DNA of 64,000 nucleotides from Syngnathus acus (Eukaryota; Chordata; Actinopteri; Syngnathiformes; Syngnathidae), in contig NC_051099.1 in the NCBI RefSeq assembly GCF_901709675.1, forward strand, positions 2,170,001 to 2,234,000, in the 5' to 3' direction. The number at the start of each line of letters is the position of its first letter. Position 1 is the first letter of the stretch. The translations under genes were made by a program, and so were the position numbers. Shown in pieces: positions 51,821 to 62,320 of the stretch. The notes beneath the pieces were generated by a model that searched no databases, was not told the origin of the DNA, and was given only the letters and a program-made list of their open reading frames with translations.

Positions 51821-54800
51821 TTAATCTCATTCAATCCAATAGAAGAGCTGCCTTTACAAAGATAATATTGCAGAAGTAGTGATTATTACGGGAATGTAGT
51901 TATACATATAGTTTGTAGTATTGACAGATTACAATGCAATCCTACTCAAATTGTTTCAATGTTTTCTCTGGTGTACCTTAACGAGGTCATTAAAATATCC
52001 GAAATGTGTGTCAGTGCTATTTTGCACCACAAGAAAGGACGATTCCAAACATGTTGGTAGGCGCTATACCTCTTTCAAAGCGTCAATTCAAATTGACCTA
52101 ATTACCTCCAACATGAGTATTGTTTTTCGATTGTCGATTCGTTTTTGTCTGTTTTGTCAAAATTGTCTATTCAGCTTGATAGATCAACCAGTGCAAGCCT
52201 CACACTTTTAGTCAGCATGCTAATTGATATAGCGGCATACATCTAGATACCTTTGTAAAGGCAGCATTATTTTTTTTTAAGATGAAATCAAAGGAGTGAA
52301 ATGACAATTCCGTGCGTGTATATTCGGTGTTTGTTATGATACAGTATTTTGCTCGTCCATAAAGACCAAGGGCAAATACCCACATAAAACTACCTTTGCT
52401 ATCTCTGTTCCATCTTGTGTTTCCAAGAGAGAGAGAGGCAATAAGCCAACAAAGAAACGATAGTACCAGCACCTATGCGTCTCTGTAAAATGGTACAAGT
52501 GGAAACAGTGGAAATTTCCAGTAAACTATTAAAAGTCCCCCACTGGTGTGGCATCATGCTAGCTTCGTTCCGTTCCGCGTAAACAAAGCAAAGCGGCATA
52601 ACGGCAGACTCGCTATTACCGCCATGTTACGCAATCTCAGAGATGATTTTTGTTTTCTTCTCTCATTTACAGTAGCTCTGGCCCTGTTGTAACAAAGGAA
52701 TCCATCGCTGTATCTTGTCATTTTGTAAAATAGTGAATCTGTTTTGCAAGCATGTAGTTTCAGGTTGTCATTGTTGCTAACCAATGAAGACAAGAATAAA
52801 TAACACGCATGCACACACACACAGGGATGCATTGGAAGACACTCGAGGTGTTGCTTAACTGTGGACTGGTAGCAAGGGCAGCCTATCATAGGACCATCAT
52901 TAATAATCCTCAGTGTCTGGCCTTCAGCTCAACATGAATCTCATCAGAACCAATGTAGTATCATCTGGAATTGCTTTCCCATCCCACGGGGCAAAGCCTG
53001 TGCATTTTCAAGTCCGGTGGCTCTCGCCGGCTGACTATGTTTGGTTAAAAAGGAGCCAAGTGCCTTGGTGAACATACAGAAAACATACACACACATCGAC
53101 TGCATTTGCTACATGTGTGTCCTCACAAAATGCAGGATTATGCTCAAGTAGCTCTTCGTGTCTATGATCTTGTGGTTCAAGCAATTTACTCATCGGTGAC
53201 CCACCCACTCACAGCCCAAGAGAGATCTTCATAAATGATTCATGCATATTTATGTGATGTTCATTTACAATACAGTTATGAAAGTGCTTTTATCCTCATT
53301 TGCCAGCATGCGGATTATAGGAGTCTGCTTTATTTGCAGCTCGATAACAAATATAATCCTTCGTAAAGTTCGTTCCTTGGTATTCGGAGCATATTTTAAT
53401 ATTGACTACAGGGTCAGCAGAAATACAACAACATGGCGGATATTGTCAGACGAAAGTGATTAATAGATGGTTCGGTATTTACTACTCCTATTTCTTTTGG
53501 GTCACATCATGTTGCGTGACAGACAGGTGGCATTGTGGTCTCAGCAACTCCACCCCTGCAGGGATTTTAAATTGGACTCTCTTGTTAATTATGCATTGTG
53601 GAGGACTGAAATGACCCATTCCATTTCTCAGAGCAAGTGTCAAAAGTCTCTGTCAAATGGATCACAGAAATTGAGGAGAAGTGAATCTGCACTACGGATT
53701 CATTTTAACATGCACTCGGTCAAATAGAACAGCATGAAAAGCACTTTGGCGTCATGGGTGACTGATAATAATGTTACTAAAAAGGTATGGAAGAGCAAAT
53801 CAATGTTATGAAGTCAATGACTCACATACATTCGAATCAACTTATATATTTAATGAACTGGAAATTAAATGTATGTCATCAAAACTTAAATGATACATTA
53901 CAGAATATGAAATTAATAATATAAATAAATATCTATATTTAAACATACGGATTGTAACCATAGATGCATTTACATGCCAACTACAGATGCTCATAAAATA
54001 AAAATAAATTGCGACACTAACCACTGACAGCTTTGAGTTAGCTTAAAATACCAGTTTGCATTTTTTTCTTTTACAATATTATTTTCACGGATATGTGAAA
54101 GAGTAGTATATCAAGAGACTCAAACAGTCAAATGAGATTCTTGTCAAAAATGATATCAAGCGACTGGCCTCTACAAAGACAATAATTCTACCTCATATGT
54201 ATATTATTTAACTTCATAAGACAGGGAAATGTTAAATTAAGAGGATTCACATAGTTGAACTGGGGAGTCACTGATTGCAGACTTGATTATTATATCGCAA
54301 AATATTCCAACAATTTCCAGAAAGTCTACTATGCAAACATGCGGCGGAAAGACGACGGCATCAGGGCGTTTATGATAATGACATCACTGTCATTTTTAAA
54401 CAAGAGGAAAAATAACATCTTTCATCCCAGATGAGCTTTCGCTGCACATCTTGTTTGTCCATCAATCGGTGACAAGTCAGTCACTCAACATTTGTCTTCT
54501 ATTTGTTGTGACCATGAACATATTTAGACCCAAAATTATTGTATTGATTAATAATGAAATGTCCAAGCTGAAATTCAAGTGAGTGTTTTTAAGAAATTGG
54601 ATTCGACTGCATTACTCGACATGCTATTTTGTCCGTTATTTTCCTACAGGGCCAGAGTTAACTAGAATGGATCACCGTACCGAGACACATTATATTAAAA
54701 GTATATCAAAAAAGATATTTATGCTATTTAGTGCCGCTTACGGTTTGTTTATACAACATAAACGCAATTCTCTCCATGAGTAAAGAGTCCACAAATACTT

Positions 54801-55501
54801 GATAGCTGAGAAAAAAATGTTACAAAGTTGTGAATTTGTAGATATTGTGGAAGCCATTCCAATAGTTTGTGAATATGGATACGTCACGTCCTTTATTTTT
54901 CAATCCGATACTGTTCAGCTCTGTAACACGGCGTGTTATAGTGTTTTAACCACGTACTATTCATGAGTCTACTTACAAGATCAGTACCCCTTGTGTGCAC
55001 TTTTTTTTTTTCCCAAACTTAACTGTGAATTAGCAGCTGTTTGCAAGCAGAGTTGTACATGGCGTGTTCTCTCTCCTGCAATTCCACTGCATGTCTCTAC
55101 GCATTGAGCGATAAAAGACTTCCTCTACAAAGACGAGAACATACTGTGGTGGACTGTGTGTTGTTGTTGGGAAGTGGCTCTCTATGTGCTCAGTGACTGG
55201 ACTCTGTATGTTGACTTCTCTCGTTCATGTGCTTACTGTAATGAGATGTAGCAAACAGAAATTGGAAATAAAAGGATTATGTATTTTGCCGTGGAGAACT
55301 CTTTTTTGGTCTCGATATCAATGGTCCAGTTTACTCTCACTTGGCAGATACACTGGTCTTAAATTTTTTCATCAATATTTTTGTTTATCTATATATTCCA
55401 GTGATGTAGGCAGAACAATAAAACGAAAAACTTGTTTATCCACTTGTTGCTATTCATATAACAGAATAAGTCATGGCCTCCTGCAAGTGTGTTAAAATAA
55501 A

Positions 55502-57527
55502 GCAATCCACATTTCACACTGCGTAAGTAAATTTGTGAGTCAATATTTTTGTGGTTTGATTTTTTTACGAGACGTTTTTAGATCGTGGTGACACAACTTA
55601 AACCCGTCAAGCCAAAAAAATGACGACACTGTGACTGACAACATTCAAATAATCAACAAAGACAAATGAATCCTTTGTTGTCATCATTTCATCGTTATAT
55701 CATGCCCATTATTTGCATTCACCGTGCAAAGTAATGATGCTCATTACAAGAGTGACTCATGAGCCAGGCCCTGATGTGTAGATACCAGAAATCTGATCTG
55801 GTCAATTGCAAAAGACAAACAGCAGAACTTCAAGATCCAATTTCGTCAGCCAATTGGATTTGCCTGCAGAGTGGGGCTACAGGGGAAAGGCAACAATAAC
55901 AAGTCAAACTGATAACAGGATTGACAGGTCTGAATACCGGACAACTAATGATCAGTCAATAAGATGCATACAGATGACTGAAAAGTGAGATAAAAAAAAA
56001 CAAAAATAGTGCTAAACCAAAAAAAAAGTCAAATGAAATGAAACAATTTGGCTCCAGGCTTCTTGCACGACCCACTCTAGAGTTGATAAGATTTATTTAT
56101 TATTATTTATATTTTTTTTCCCTTCGGGACTGCAGTCATGGGTTCAATGATGACTTTGAAGGAGAAGAAAGGAATTGTAACGTTTCAGTAAACCAATGAA
56201 ATTGATGTGTTCGAAATGTACATGGTTGACATTTACTGTGTAATTTCCCACAAGTAATGCACACCGGGGGGGGGGGGGAAATATCAGAGAAATATAGTGC
56301 TTCAAAAATCACATTATGTACACCAGCAGCAGCATATAGTGGAACAAACAAGAGCAAATGTGCACAAAGTGCCTGCATAGAGGAGCAAATTTAATTAAAG
56401 GAGGTAACTGTTTGAATGACAATTATCTATATTGATAAAAACATACATTTACATAATATGATTAACATCTCTTTAGAATTCACACACACTTCTTGATGTG
56501 AAGTGAATGGAAATTCAAAATATCACATGCTGATTGCATACATATGCTTTCTCAGCAGCAAGTCATCTTTTTTAAAAAAAAAAGTGTATTTAAAATGGAA
56601 ATTATTTCTGACCAGGAATTTGGATTGTGTTCACTAAGTCATACAGAATGGAAAGATTACTGCATTTACAGTAGCTGCCACATTATACGTACCAGGGTAA
56701 CCATAGCAACCAGAGAGGGGAATCAGAATCCGCCCTTCTCTGGCCTCAATTATTTAGGTGCAAAAGTCATTTTGGGGGGAAATGTTATGGATTGTTTGCC
56801 ACTAAAACTTAGCAAGAAGATTTTGCTACAAAAGCTGGAAAAGATGCAGGTGACCTTAACTGATGGATGGATGTAGAGCCCAAAAGAAAACTTAGTTGTT
56901 TTGGCCAGCAGCAAAAACAAAATTGCAAAATATGTTCAAAATGTCCTGATTCAAAATACACTACGTTTTTTTTTTTTACTTGGAACAAATATTTTAAAAT
57001 ATAATTGAACACATGTTTTCTTTACATGTCCTATATCAAGCAACTGTTTGAATTATCATTCAAATGAAAATAATTGCCTTATTGGTGTTATTTCATTCTC
57101 TCAAACATCCTCGAATGCGTGTTTGATGGTTTCCCATTATGTCTTCCCGGAATTGCTTCATAATGTCATAACCATAAACCAGGGACATAACTGGAGTGCA
57201 GGGATCATGCAGGAGATGACAAGTTCACAATAAAAGTAATGGCTTGAAAATAATTACTTTGCACAGAAGGCTTGCTGGAATCAGTGGCAAAGAGTTCAAG
57301 CAAGAAACGTGTCTATATACTATCGAGACTGTATCTACATGTTTGATTGTATTAAATACTCAGAGGCGAGTGAAATGACATGCAAGAAATAATCTAATTT
57401 GACTGGCCTGGATGGAAAAGCAAAAAAAAAACTAATTGACATTCCAATCATTTCATAGACCTTACTCTAATTATAATTTTTCTCTTGGTGGTGATTATTA
57501 AAATAAAAAATAGAAAGAGAGACTTAC
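55502..57527. other. Intergenic region between gabra3 and the divergent tmem164 promoter
   Basis: AT-rich DNA with a poly(G) run at 56266-56278 and no secure exon. A minus-strand segment (57093-57190) has an acceptor-like TGCACTCCAG and 31 open codons ending in TGA, but its phase does not fit the nearest upstream minus-strand exon. I do not call it a gene. Confidence 0.5.
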
Positions 57528-57622
57528 GGGTGCACTGAGCTCTCCTCTTTTGGAACTAGGCCTGATGACGGGAGCGTTGCTTGACGAAAGGTCACCGGAG
57601 AGGGCATCTGCATCATATGTCT
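57528..57622 (-). other. Candidate minus-strand exon A of an unidentified divergent gene
   Basis: On the minus strand, an acceptor TTTTATTAG precedes 95 nt ending in CACCC and a perfect GTAAGT donor. Two frames are open. One continues the upstream exon as ETYDADALSGDLSSSNAPVI and so on, ending at a codon boundary. The other contains ATG ATG CAG ATG and reads MQMPSPVTFRQATLPSSG. I do not recognise either protein. With exon B and the CpG-rich promoter at 57,960-58,250 it forms a plausible short divergent transcript, coding or not. Confidence 0.4.
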
Positions 57623-57818
57623 CTAATAAAAGTAACATCAAATGTTTCATGTAAAGTGAAACGTGTATCAGTTTCTATCTAAGATATATTTTATTTGTAT
57701 TTCATAAAATGAAATTGTAACCACAATACTGATATGCTGCTTAATTGTGTGTAATGCAATTTGACGATATTGAATTGTTTTCCGGTAAATCCACTGCAGG
57801 TGTAGCACGCTCACTTAC

Positions 57819-57912
57819 CTCTTTGATTTCCGGAAGATCTAAACGCAACACCCTTTGCGTGATGGGAGTGCTTGTCAAAATAAGTTTCGTCTCCAAGACG
57901 AAAAAATGGTTT
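57819..57912 (-). other. Candidate minus-strand exon B of an unidentified divergent gene
   Basis: The 3' boundary is a perfect donor, AAAGAG|GTAAGTG, on the minus strand. The upstream boundary is uncertain: either an acceptor ACAAG at 57913, or this is part of a first exon reaching back to about 58050. One open frame reads KPFFRLGDETYFDKHSHHAK, continues in phase into exon A, and upstream meets an in-frame TGA 14 codons after an ATG (MSASSWNSLHFST). No ATG follows that stop, so a coding role needs another start, or the exon is untranslated. The intron to exon A is 196 nt. Confidence 0.38.
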
Positions 57913-57959
57913 CTTGTGTCCGGCAATAGTTAATCACGTAGAAAAATGTAGGGAATTCC

Positions 57960-58500
57960 AACTTGAAGCAGACATCAAATCGAGGGCACGAAAATGAACA
58001 AGAGGGGGAGAAATAGAACTTGTCTTGCGTTTAACAAGTGCGAGTGTTCAGATTGCGTAGTGGCACTGAACGCAGCATACTACGCAATGGCCAATGAGAT
58101 TGCAGCTCAGTCTGACAGTAACATTCAGGGTTTACGCGAAGCTAGGTGGCTAAGCTAACTAGTGCGCTCTCCGGTGCTGATGTTGCAAACCCGGACTCAG
58201 ACTTTCTCAGAGCAAATAAGCAATCATGCATGCTTCAAGTAATATCGACGCCAGTTAAGAGGGGGTGAATGGGGAGCCGGTTATCCCGGCGGCACAACTA
58301 TTAACCTTGATGTTACCGGCCGCCTCCTGCAGCTAGCTGCAAGTTTGACATCCGCCTCAGGAGGAGGAGGAGAAGAAGGAGGAGGAACCGGAGGTTTGGC
58401 TAATAAGCTAGCCGGTACAGGGCAAGGCGGCCCGTGCATGTCTTCCTCTCCACTTACTGCTAAAGGGAAATCTTGCGGTTCATGTTTCGTCAAGAAGTCA
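57960..58500. promoter_or_regulatory. CpG-rich bidirectional promoter of tmem164 and a divergent transcript
   Basis: Base composition switches from AT-rich to GC- and CpG-rich (CCCGGCGGC near 58285, ACCGGCCGCC near 58315). A CCAAT box lies in GGCCAATGAG at about 58090 and no TATA box is visible. To the right lies the tmem164 start exon. To the left, on the minus strand, two consensus GTAAGT donors occur within 600 bp. This is the usual arrangement of a bidirectional CpG-island promoter. A purine-rich GGAGGAGGAG tract at 58360-58387 probably lies in the tmem164 5' UTR. Confidence 0.6.
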
Positions 58501-58556
58501 GTGTGACGTCTTTTATTCCGTCTTGTTCGTATCTTTTCCACCACGAGAAGAGGAAT

Positions 58557-58919
58557 ATGTCCAGGTACAACATCTATAGCCTGTTAGACTGGGTCTACGG
58601 CGGGGTGGACCCGAAGTTTGAGGGCAACGGGGGCCCAGAATGTGCAGCCTTCCTTGCGCCCCAGCAGCGCATCAGTGAAAGTCTAGTGGTGCTCCTCATC
58701 TCCATAGTGGAGATAAGCGTGGCACTGAAGAAAATCAACATCTCCAAAGAGCTCAAAGTGGTGGGGAAAGAATGCACAAGAACAAAGGAGGATAGTCTAG
58801 GCAAGAACTTGTTGCTCGTTGCACTATGCATGACTTTTGGAGTGGAGGTGGGCTTCAAATTCGCGACCAAGACTGTCATCTACCTGCTGAATCCGTGCCA
58901 TGTGGTCACCATGATCCAG
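58557..58919 (+). CDS. tmem164: tmem164 coding exon 1 (residues 1-121)
   Basis: The ATG at 58557 (context AAT ATG T) starts [19 protein letters not shown], matching the family's known N-terminus, and the exon ends CAG|GTGAGA after [10 protein letters not shown]. It carries the first two or three membrane segments and the conserved NPCH motif (C114). An upstream in-frame ATG at 58482 has no intervening stop and would add 25 residues ([10 protein letters not shown] onward). I prefer 58557 because homologues start there, but the longer form cannot be excluded. Confidence 0.95.
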
Positions 58920-60544
58920 GTGAGAATAACACTGGGAGTGCTTAATGTGCACCAAAAGAATGTCCAGGGAGTAAACAACAACAGCAGCCATATAATGACT
59001 TGATTTACACCAACTTTGGTGTATTTTGAGATTTGTCACAAACACTGCTCCACATGAAGCAATGCTTTTGGTCCTGTTCAATGATGTGTCCTCTGAGTTC
59101 CTCCTCCAGAGTGAAATCTTTCACCAATTCACTTCTCATTGTTACAGTTAAAATCTTTTGCAAGTTCTCTTTTCTAACTTCCTTGTAACTTACTGTAAAT
59201 GGGACCCATGGGAGTCTTTTCCAAAATTGTGATCATCAAAGGTGGTTAACTCGGCCTTTCGGATGTCTCAATGTCGTCCATAACCCGATAATCCAGAATA
59301 TCCCCTCTGTTTGTTTTCAAGGTGTTGTCTTAATTGAGGTGTCGCGTTTCAGCACGCCACACAAGTTTATAGATACAAATGATCGGCTTTTGCCCTGCTC
59401 AAAGCACTCGGTTTATATACACTTATGTCATCCGAGATGTTTTCCTCGGTTCTACATGATTGCCTGACCTGCATGGTACGTGATTGCGCATACCGATTGG
59501 AATCGCACGATTCTAAAATGTTAAACAACCATATAGTAGGCCTTGTCTTTTAGCTCTTCATTTTTTTTCCCCTAGCTAATTTATTTATTTATTTTCGTTG
59601 AGGGCTCGACCCTGCCTCATGCAAAAAAAAAAATTATGCTAAGCAGAAAAGAGGTCTTTGTACCTCTGCTTAGTGGGTCATTCAATTGTTGCTTTATGTT
59701 TTTGAAACCAAACCCCCATATTGTGTCTTTGTTTTGTTTTTACGTCGACTTGAAACTATGAATAAGAAGAAAAGGTCACAGGTAATCCATCTCCGTAGAA
59801 AAGCTAGTTTAGGACGTTTTTTGCGAGTTGTGTTCGTTTCATGCCAAGTCATCCATCAAGTGGCGACTGTCAATTGAAATTTACCAGAACGGTCAAATGA
59901 ATATAATACAATATTTGAATATGTTGAGAAGGTGTTTTAATTCACAATAATGTGACTCGATATTCACACCTAATGTCTCGTGCAAAACTTGTGCGACATG
60001 CTAAGCGATCCGCCACACTGCCTTCTGCCAAAACGTTACATGAAAATCCCTGAGCTTCAATTTTGTCATCTCAGCATTTGCTTGACTTAGGAACAGTTTT
60101 ATGACCACGCACACACCCAAAGTGATATCACAACTTCGCACGGCAGCAGCCCAGAAGAGGATAAATGCGAGTTATCACATTATCCCAATCTGTCTTTGCC
60201 ACACATCATTTGGAACAGACAGATTAGCCTCATCCGAAAAGCGCAAAAAAAAAAAACTGCCACTTTATATAGCGTATTAGTTCTTGATGAATGTCAGTAG
60301 TGACACATGAATCTTTAAGCAGTCCATTTCTGAGTAGATGAGCAAACATCTCTACTTAGTCAGGACCTTCTTACTAAGAAGCGGCTTGCCTAGTCATTTG
60401 CATGAAATCCATTTCAGTGTAATCTCTTGTGTGGAGCAGAAAAAGAAAGAAAAAAAAACCCACAGCAGTAGAGATGAAGTCATCGTGAAAGTGGAGACTT
60501 CCGAAGAATGTTGCAAATGTAACGTTTGTGTTTCTGTTCCATAG
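58920..60544 (+). other. tmem164 intron 1
   Basis: A 1.6-kb intron. I see only AT-rich and short A-run sequence, with no exon or identified repeat. Confidence 0.75.
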
Positions 60545-60594
60545 ATCTTTCTGCTGGCCTGCCCGCCGTGTAAAACCGCCATGGTTGTGTTTAG
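60545..60594 (+). CDS. tmem164: tmem164 coding exon 2 (residues 122-138)
   Basis: The exon is 50 nt between TTCTGTTCCATAG and GTGAGC. It encodes IFLLACPPCKTAMVVF and two bases of Arg138. The CPPC pair sits just after the NPCH-containing membrane segment. Confidence 0.92.
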
Positions 60595-61288
60595 GTGAGC
60601 TGGCTGCACTCCACAGCCAAATTATTAGGTACCCTTGCATCATCAAATGTAAATCAATAAGATGTTGGAGAATATAATTCGTGTCGAGGATTTTGTATAA
60701 GAATTCACAAAACTGTACCTAATGAAGTGTCCGGCCGGTGGAACCGGAATTGTATACTCTAGCCACGTTTGCGTTGCCAAATAGTTCCAATTCCCAATCG
60801 CCCCTAAAGTAGACGAGACTACTGACACCACAACAGGTCAGAACCTGCACGGGTTGAGTCGCGAAAGCTCCCGTCGTTTGTTGTTCTGCAGTGTTCTCAA
60901 GTGTGCGTTGCACCATGCCGCTTTGGGATTAAACAAACGTCTCCACTGCAGCAAGACGTGCAGCCAAATGCGGGTGCAAATGAGGAAAAAAAAGGTGAAA
61001 GAAGTGATTTGAAAACAAATTGGGTTTCCGCACACACACGCACCTTCAACCCATATGTTGTCGTCTTCATGATGTAGTAGCTCCTGCATTAGAACTCACA
61101 GCTTCATGCAAAGGAGTGTCAACAGTAAATGCAAATAATAACAGATCTCGTTCCGACCGTTTCCTTGTAATCTTGCAAATATTTGTTTGCGAGCGTGTCA
61201 GTTGGCATCTGAAGCAGGTTATGATCAAGTTCAGAATGTAGGTCAAAGCATCATGATGGCCATTTGATTGCCTTGTGTGTATTTCCAG
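60595..61288 (+). other. tmem164 intron 2
   Basis: A 694-nt intron with no recognised repeat or exon. It ends GTGTATTTCCAG. Confidence 0.8.
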
Positions 61289-61355
61289 GCTGCAGGTTCA
61301 TATGTTGAACGGGGCTCTCTTGGCTTTAATGTTTCCTGTGGTCAACACCAGACTG
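61289..61355 (+). CDS. tmem164: tmem164 coding exon 3 (residues 138-160)
   Basis: The exon is 67 nt with donor GTAAGA. It encodes [20 protein letters not shown] and RL, a membrane segment with a polar HMLNG start typical of the family. It ends at a codon boundary. Confidence 0.93.
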
Positions 61356-61369
61356 GTAAGAAAGCAGCT

Positions 61370-61392
61370 TGTGTGTGTGTGTGTGTGTGTGT
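61370..61392. repeat. (GT)n microsatellite in tmem164 intron 3
   Basis: Eleven GT dinucleotides within a 68-nt intron (61356-61423). Length variation here could change splicing of a very small intron. Confidence 0.95.
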
Positions 61393-61423
61393 GCATTCAC
61401 TTTTCTCTTTGTTGTCTTCTCAG

Positions 61424-61502
61424 CTGCCGTTTGAAAAGGAGATTTACTACATTCAACACTCCATGTTGTATCTGGTGCCACTTTACCTTTTCAGGAAAGG
61501 AG
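61424..61502 (+). CDS. tmem164: tmem164 coding exon 4 (residues 161-187)
   Basis: The exon is 79 nt between TTGTCTTCTCAG and GTAAGG. It encodes [20 protein letters not shown] and YLFRKG. The IQH motif with H172 at the start of the hydrophobic stretch is a candidate functional histidine. Confidence 0.93.
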
Positions 61503-61865
61503 GTAAGGTGTTGACCTCGGCCCGCATCATCCCTTCATTGACGCCATTTCCGTTTGCTGACGTCACCGTTGTCAGTTCAAGCGCGGTAGCTGTTCCTCTC
61601 CGAGTGCTTTGTTTATGAGGGCCTCCCATAAAGGTTTCCAACATGAATGGCGTAATCGGGTCTACTTGGAGTGTCTCCTCTGGGGCTTTATTTCTCCCTT
61701 AATTAACCTTTAGGGAGGCTTAAGCAATACGTATCGAGCGGCGTCCTAATTGAGGCCGCTTTTTTGTGGTAGTGGGAAACCTTTGTCAAGATGGACAAAT
61801 ATTTTTATGTATTTCTTCTTTTCCTCCAAATATGTTTGTTTACGGATGTGTTCCTTTTTTCATAG
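61503..61865 (+). other. tmem164 intron 4
   Basis: A 363-nt intron with no exon or known repeat. It ends in TTCCTTTTTTCATAG. Confidence 0.85.
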
Positions 61866-61966
61866 GCGTGTACAAGCCTGAGCCGCTGGGGGACATATGG
61901 TGGGCGCTGCTCTCCACAGGCATCCTCTTCCTCTACCACTTTGTCTTCTTGCAAGTTCTTGGTCTG
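61866..61966 (+). CDS. tmem164: tmem164 coding exon 5 (residues 187-220)
   Basis: The exon is 101 nt with donor GTAAGA. It encodes [18 protein letters not shown], then [16 protein letters not shown], a long hydrophobic segment with H211. It ends at a codon boundary. Confidence 0.94.
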
Positions 61967-62113
61967 GTAAGAGAGAGACCTCTGCTGGTCGACTGCAATA
62001 AGCTCATTTTAGGACCTATTTTTTACATTATTATTATAAGTAACTGTGCCAGAGAGATTTTTGTTTTGTCAGCTATGCTTTGATTCTGCAATGACCGTAT
62101 TTTTCGACTTTAG

Positions 62114-62320
62114 GTAACCGAGGTGAATCTCAACAACATGCTATGCCCGGCCGTGTCTGATCCCTTTTACGGACCTTGGTACCGTGTGTGGGCGGCGGGC
62201 CACCAGACCCTTCTGACGCTAATCCACGGGAAGGTTCTGACACTACTCTCGCAACACACGGGCCCCGTGTGCAGACACCTGCTGGATTCGCTCCGACTGC
62301 GCAGCAAGAAAGTCGAATGA
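62114..62320 (+). CDS. tmem164: tmem164 terminal coding exon (residues 221-288, stop)
   Basis: The exon is 207 nt after acceptor TTTCGACTTTAG. It encodes [20 protein letters not shown] and [20 protein letters not shown], ending in RLRSKKVE and TGA. The [20 protein letters not shown] run is the most conserved part of the family's C-terminus. The upstream intron 5 is 147 nt, and its last 25 nt resemble a fish transposon terminus. Confidence 0.95.
   Translation, partial: VTEVNLNNMLCPAVSDPFYGPWYRVWAAGHQTLLTLIHGKVLTLLSQHTGPVCRHLLDSLRLRSKKVE

Larger units (their letters stand above)
51582..55290 (+). other. gabra3 3' UTR (extent inferred)
   Basis: After the stop there is no coding exon. Candidate poly(A) signals AATAAA occur at 52795-52800, 55267-55272 and 55496-55501. 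The second is followed by a T/G-rich stretch and is the best fit for the main end, giving a long 3' UTR of about 3.7 kb. Contained features are a palindromic segment (51648-51701) and a TA/TG microsatellite (51704-51820). Use of each site is inference. Confidence 0.5.

Noticed and set aside
56544-56876. 110-codon + strand open frame between gabra3 and tmem164
   Set aside because: Low-complexity start, no splice structure or recognisable family; probably chance, ending in a GATG-type repeat.
57093-57190. Possible terminal exon on the minus strand (MSLVYGYDIMKQFRED ... RE, stop)
   Set aside because: The acceptor is plausible, but the segment needs one carried-in base. Neither open frame of the upstream candidate exon (57528-57622) supplies that phase, and no intermediate exon was found.
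58281-58544. Proline-rich 87-codon minus-strand open frame
   Set aside because: It is antisense to the GC-rich tmem164 5' UTR and promoter; GC-rich DNA is naturally stop-poor. No splice or conservation support.
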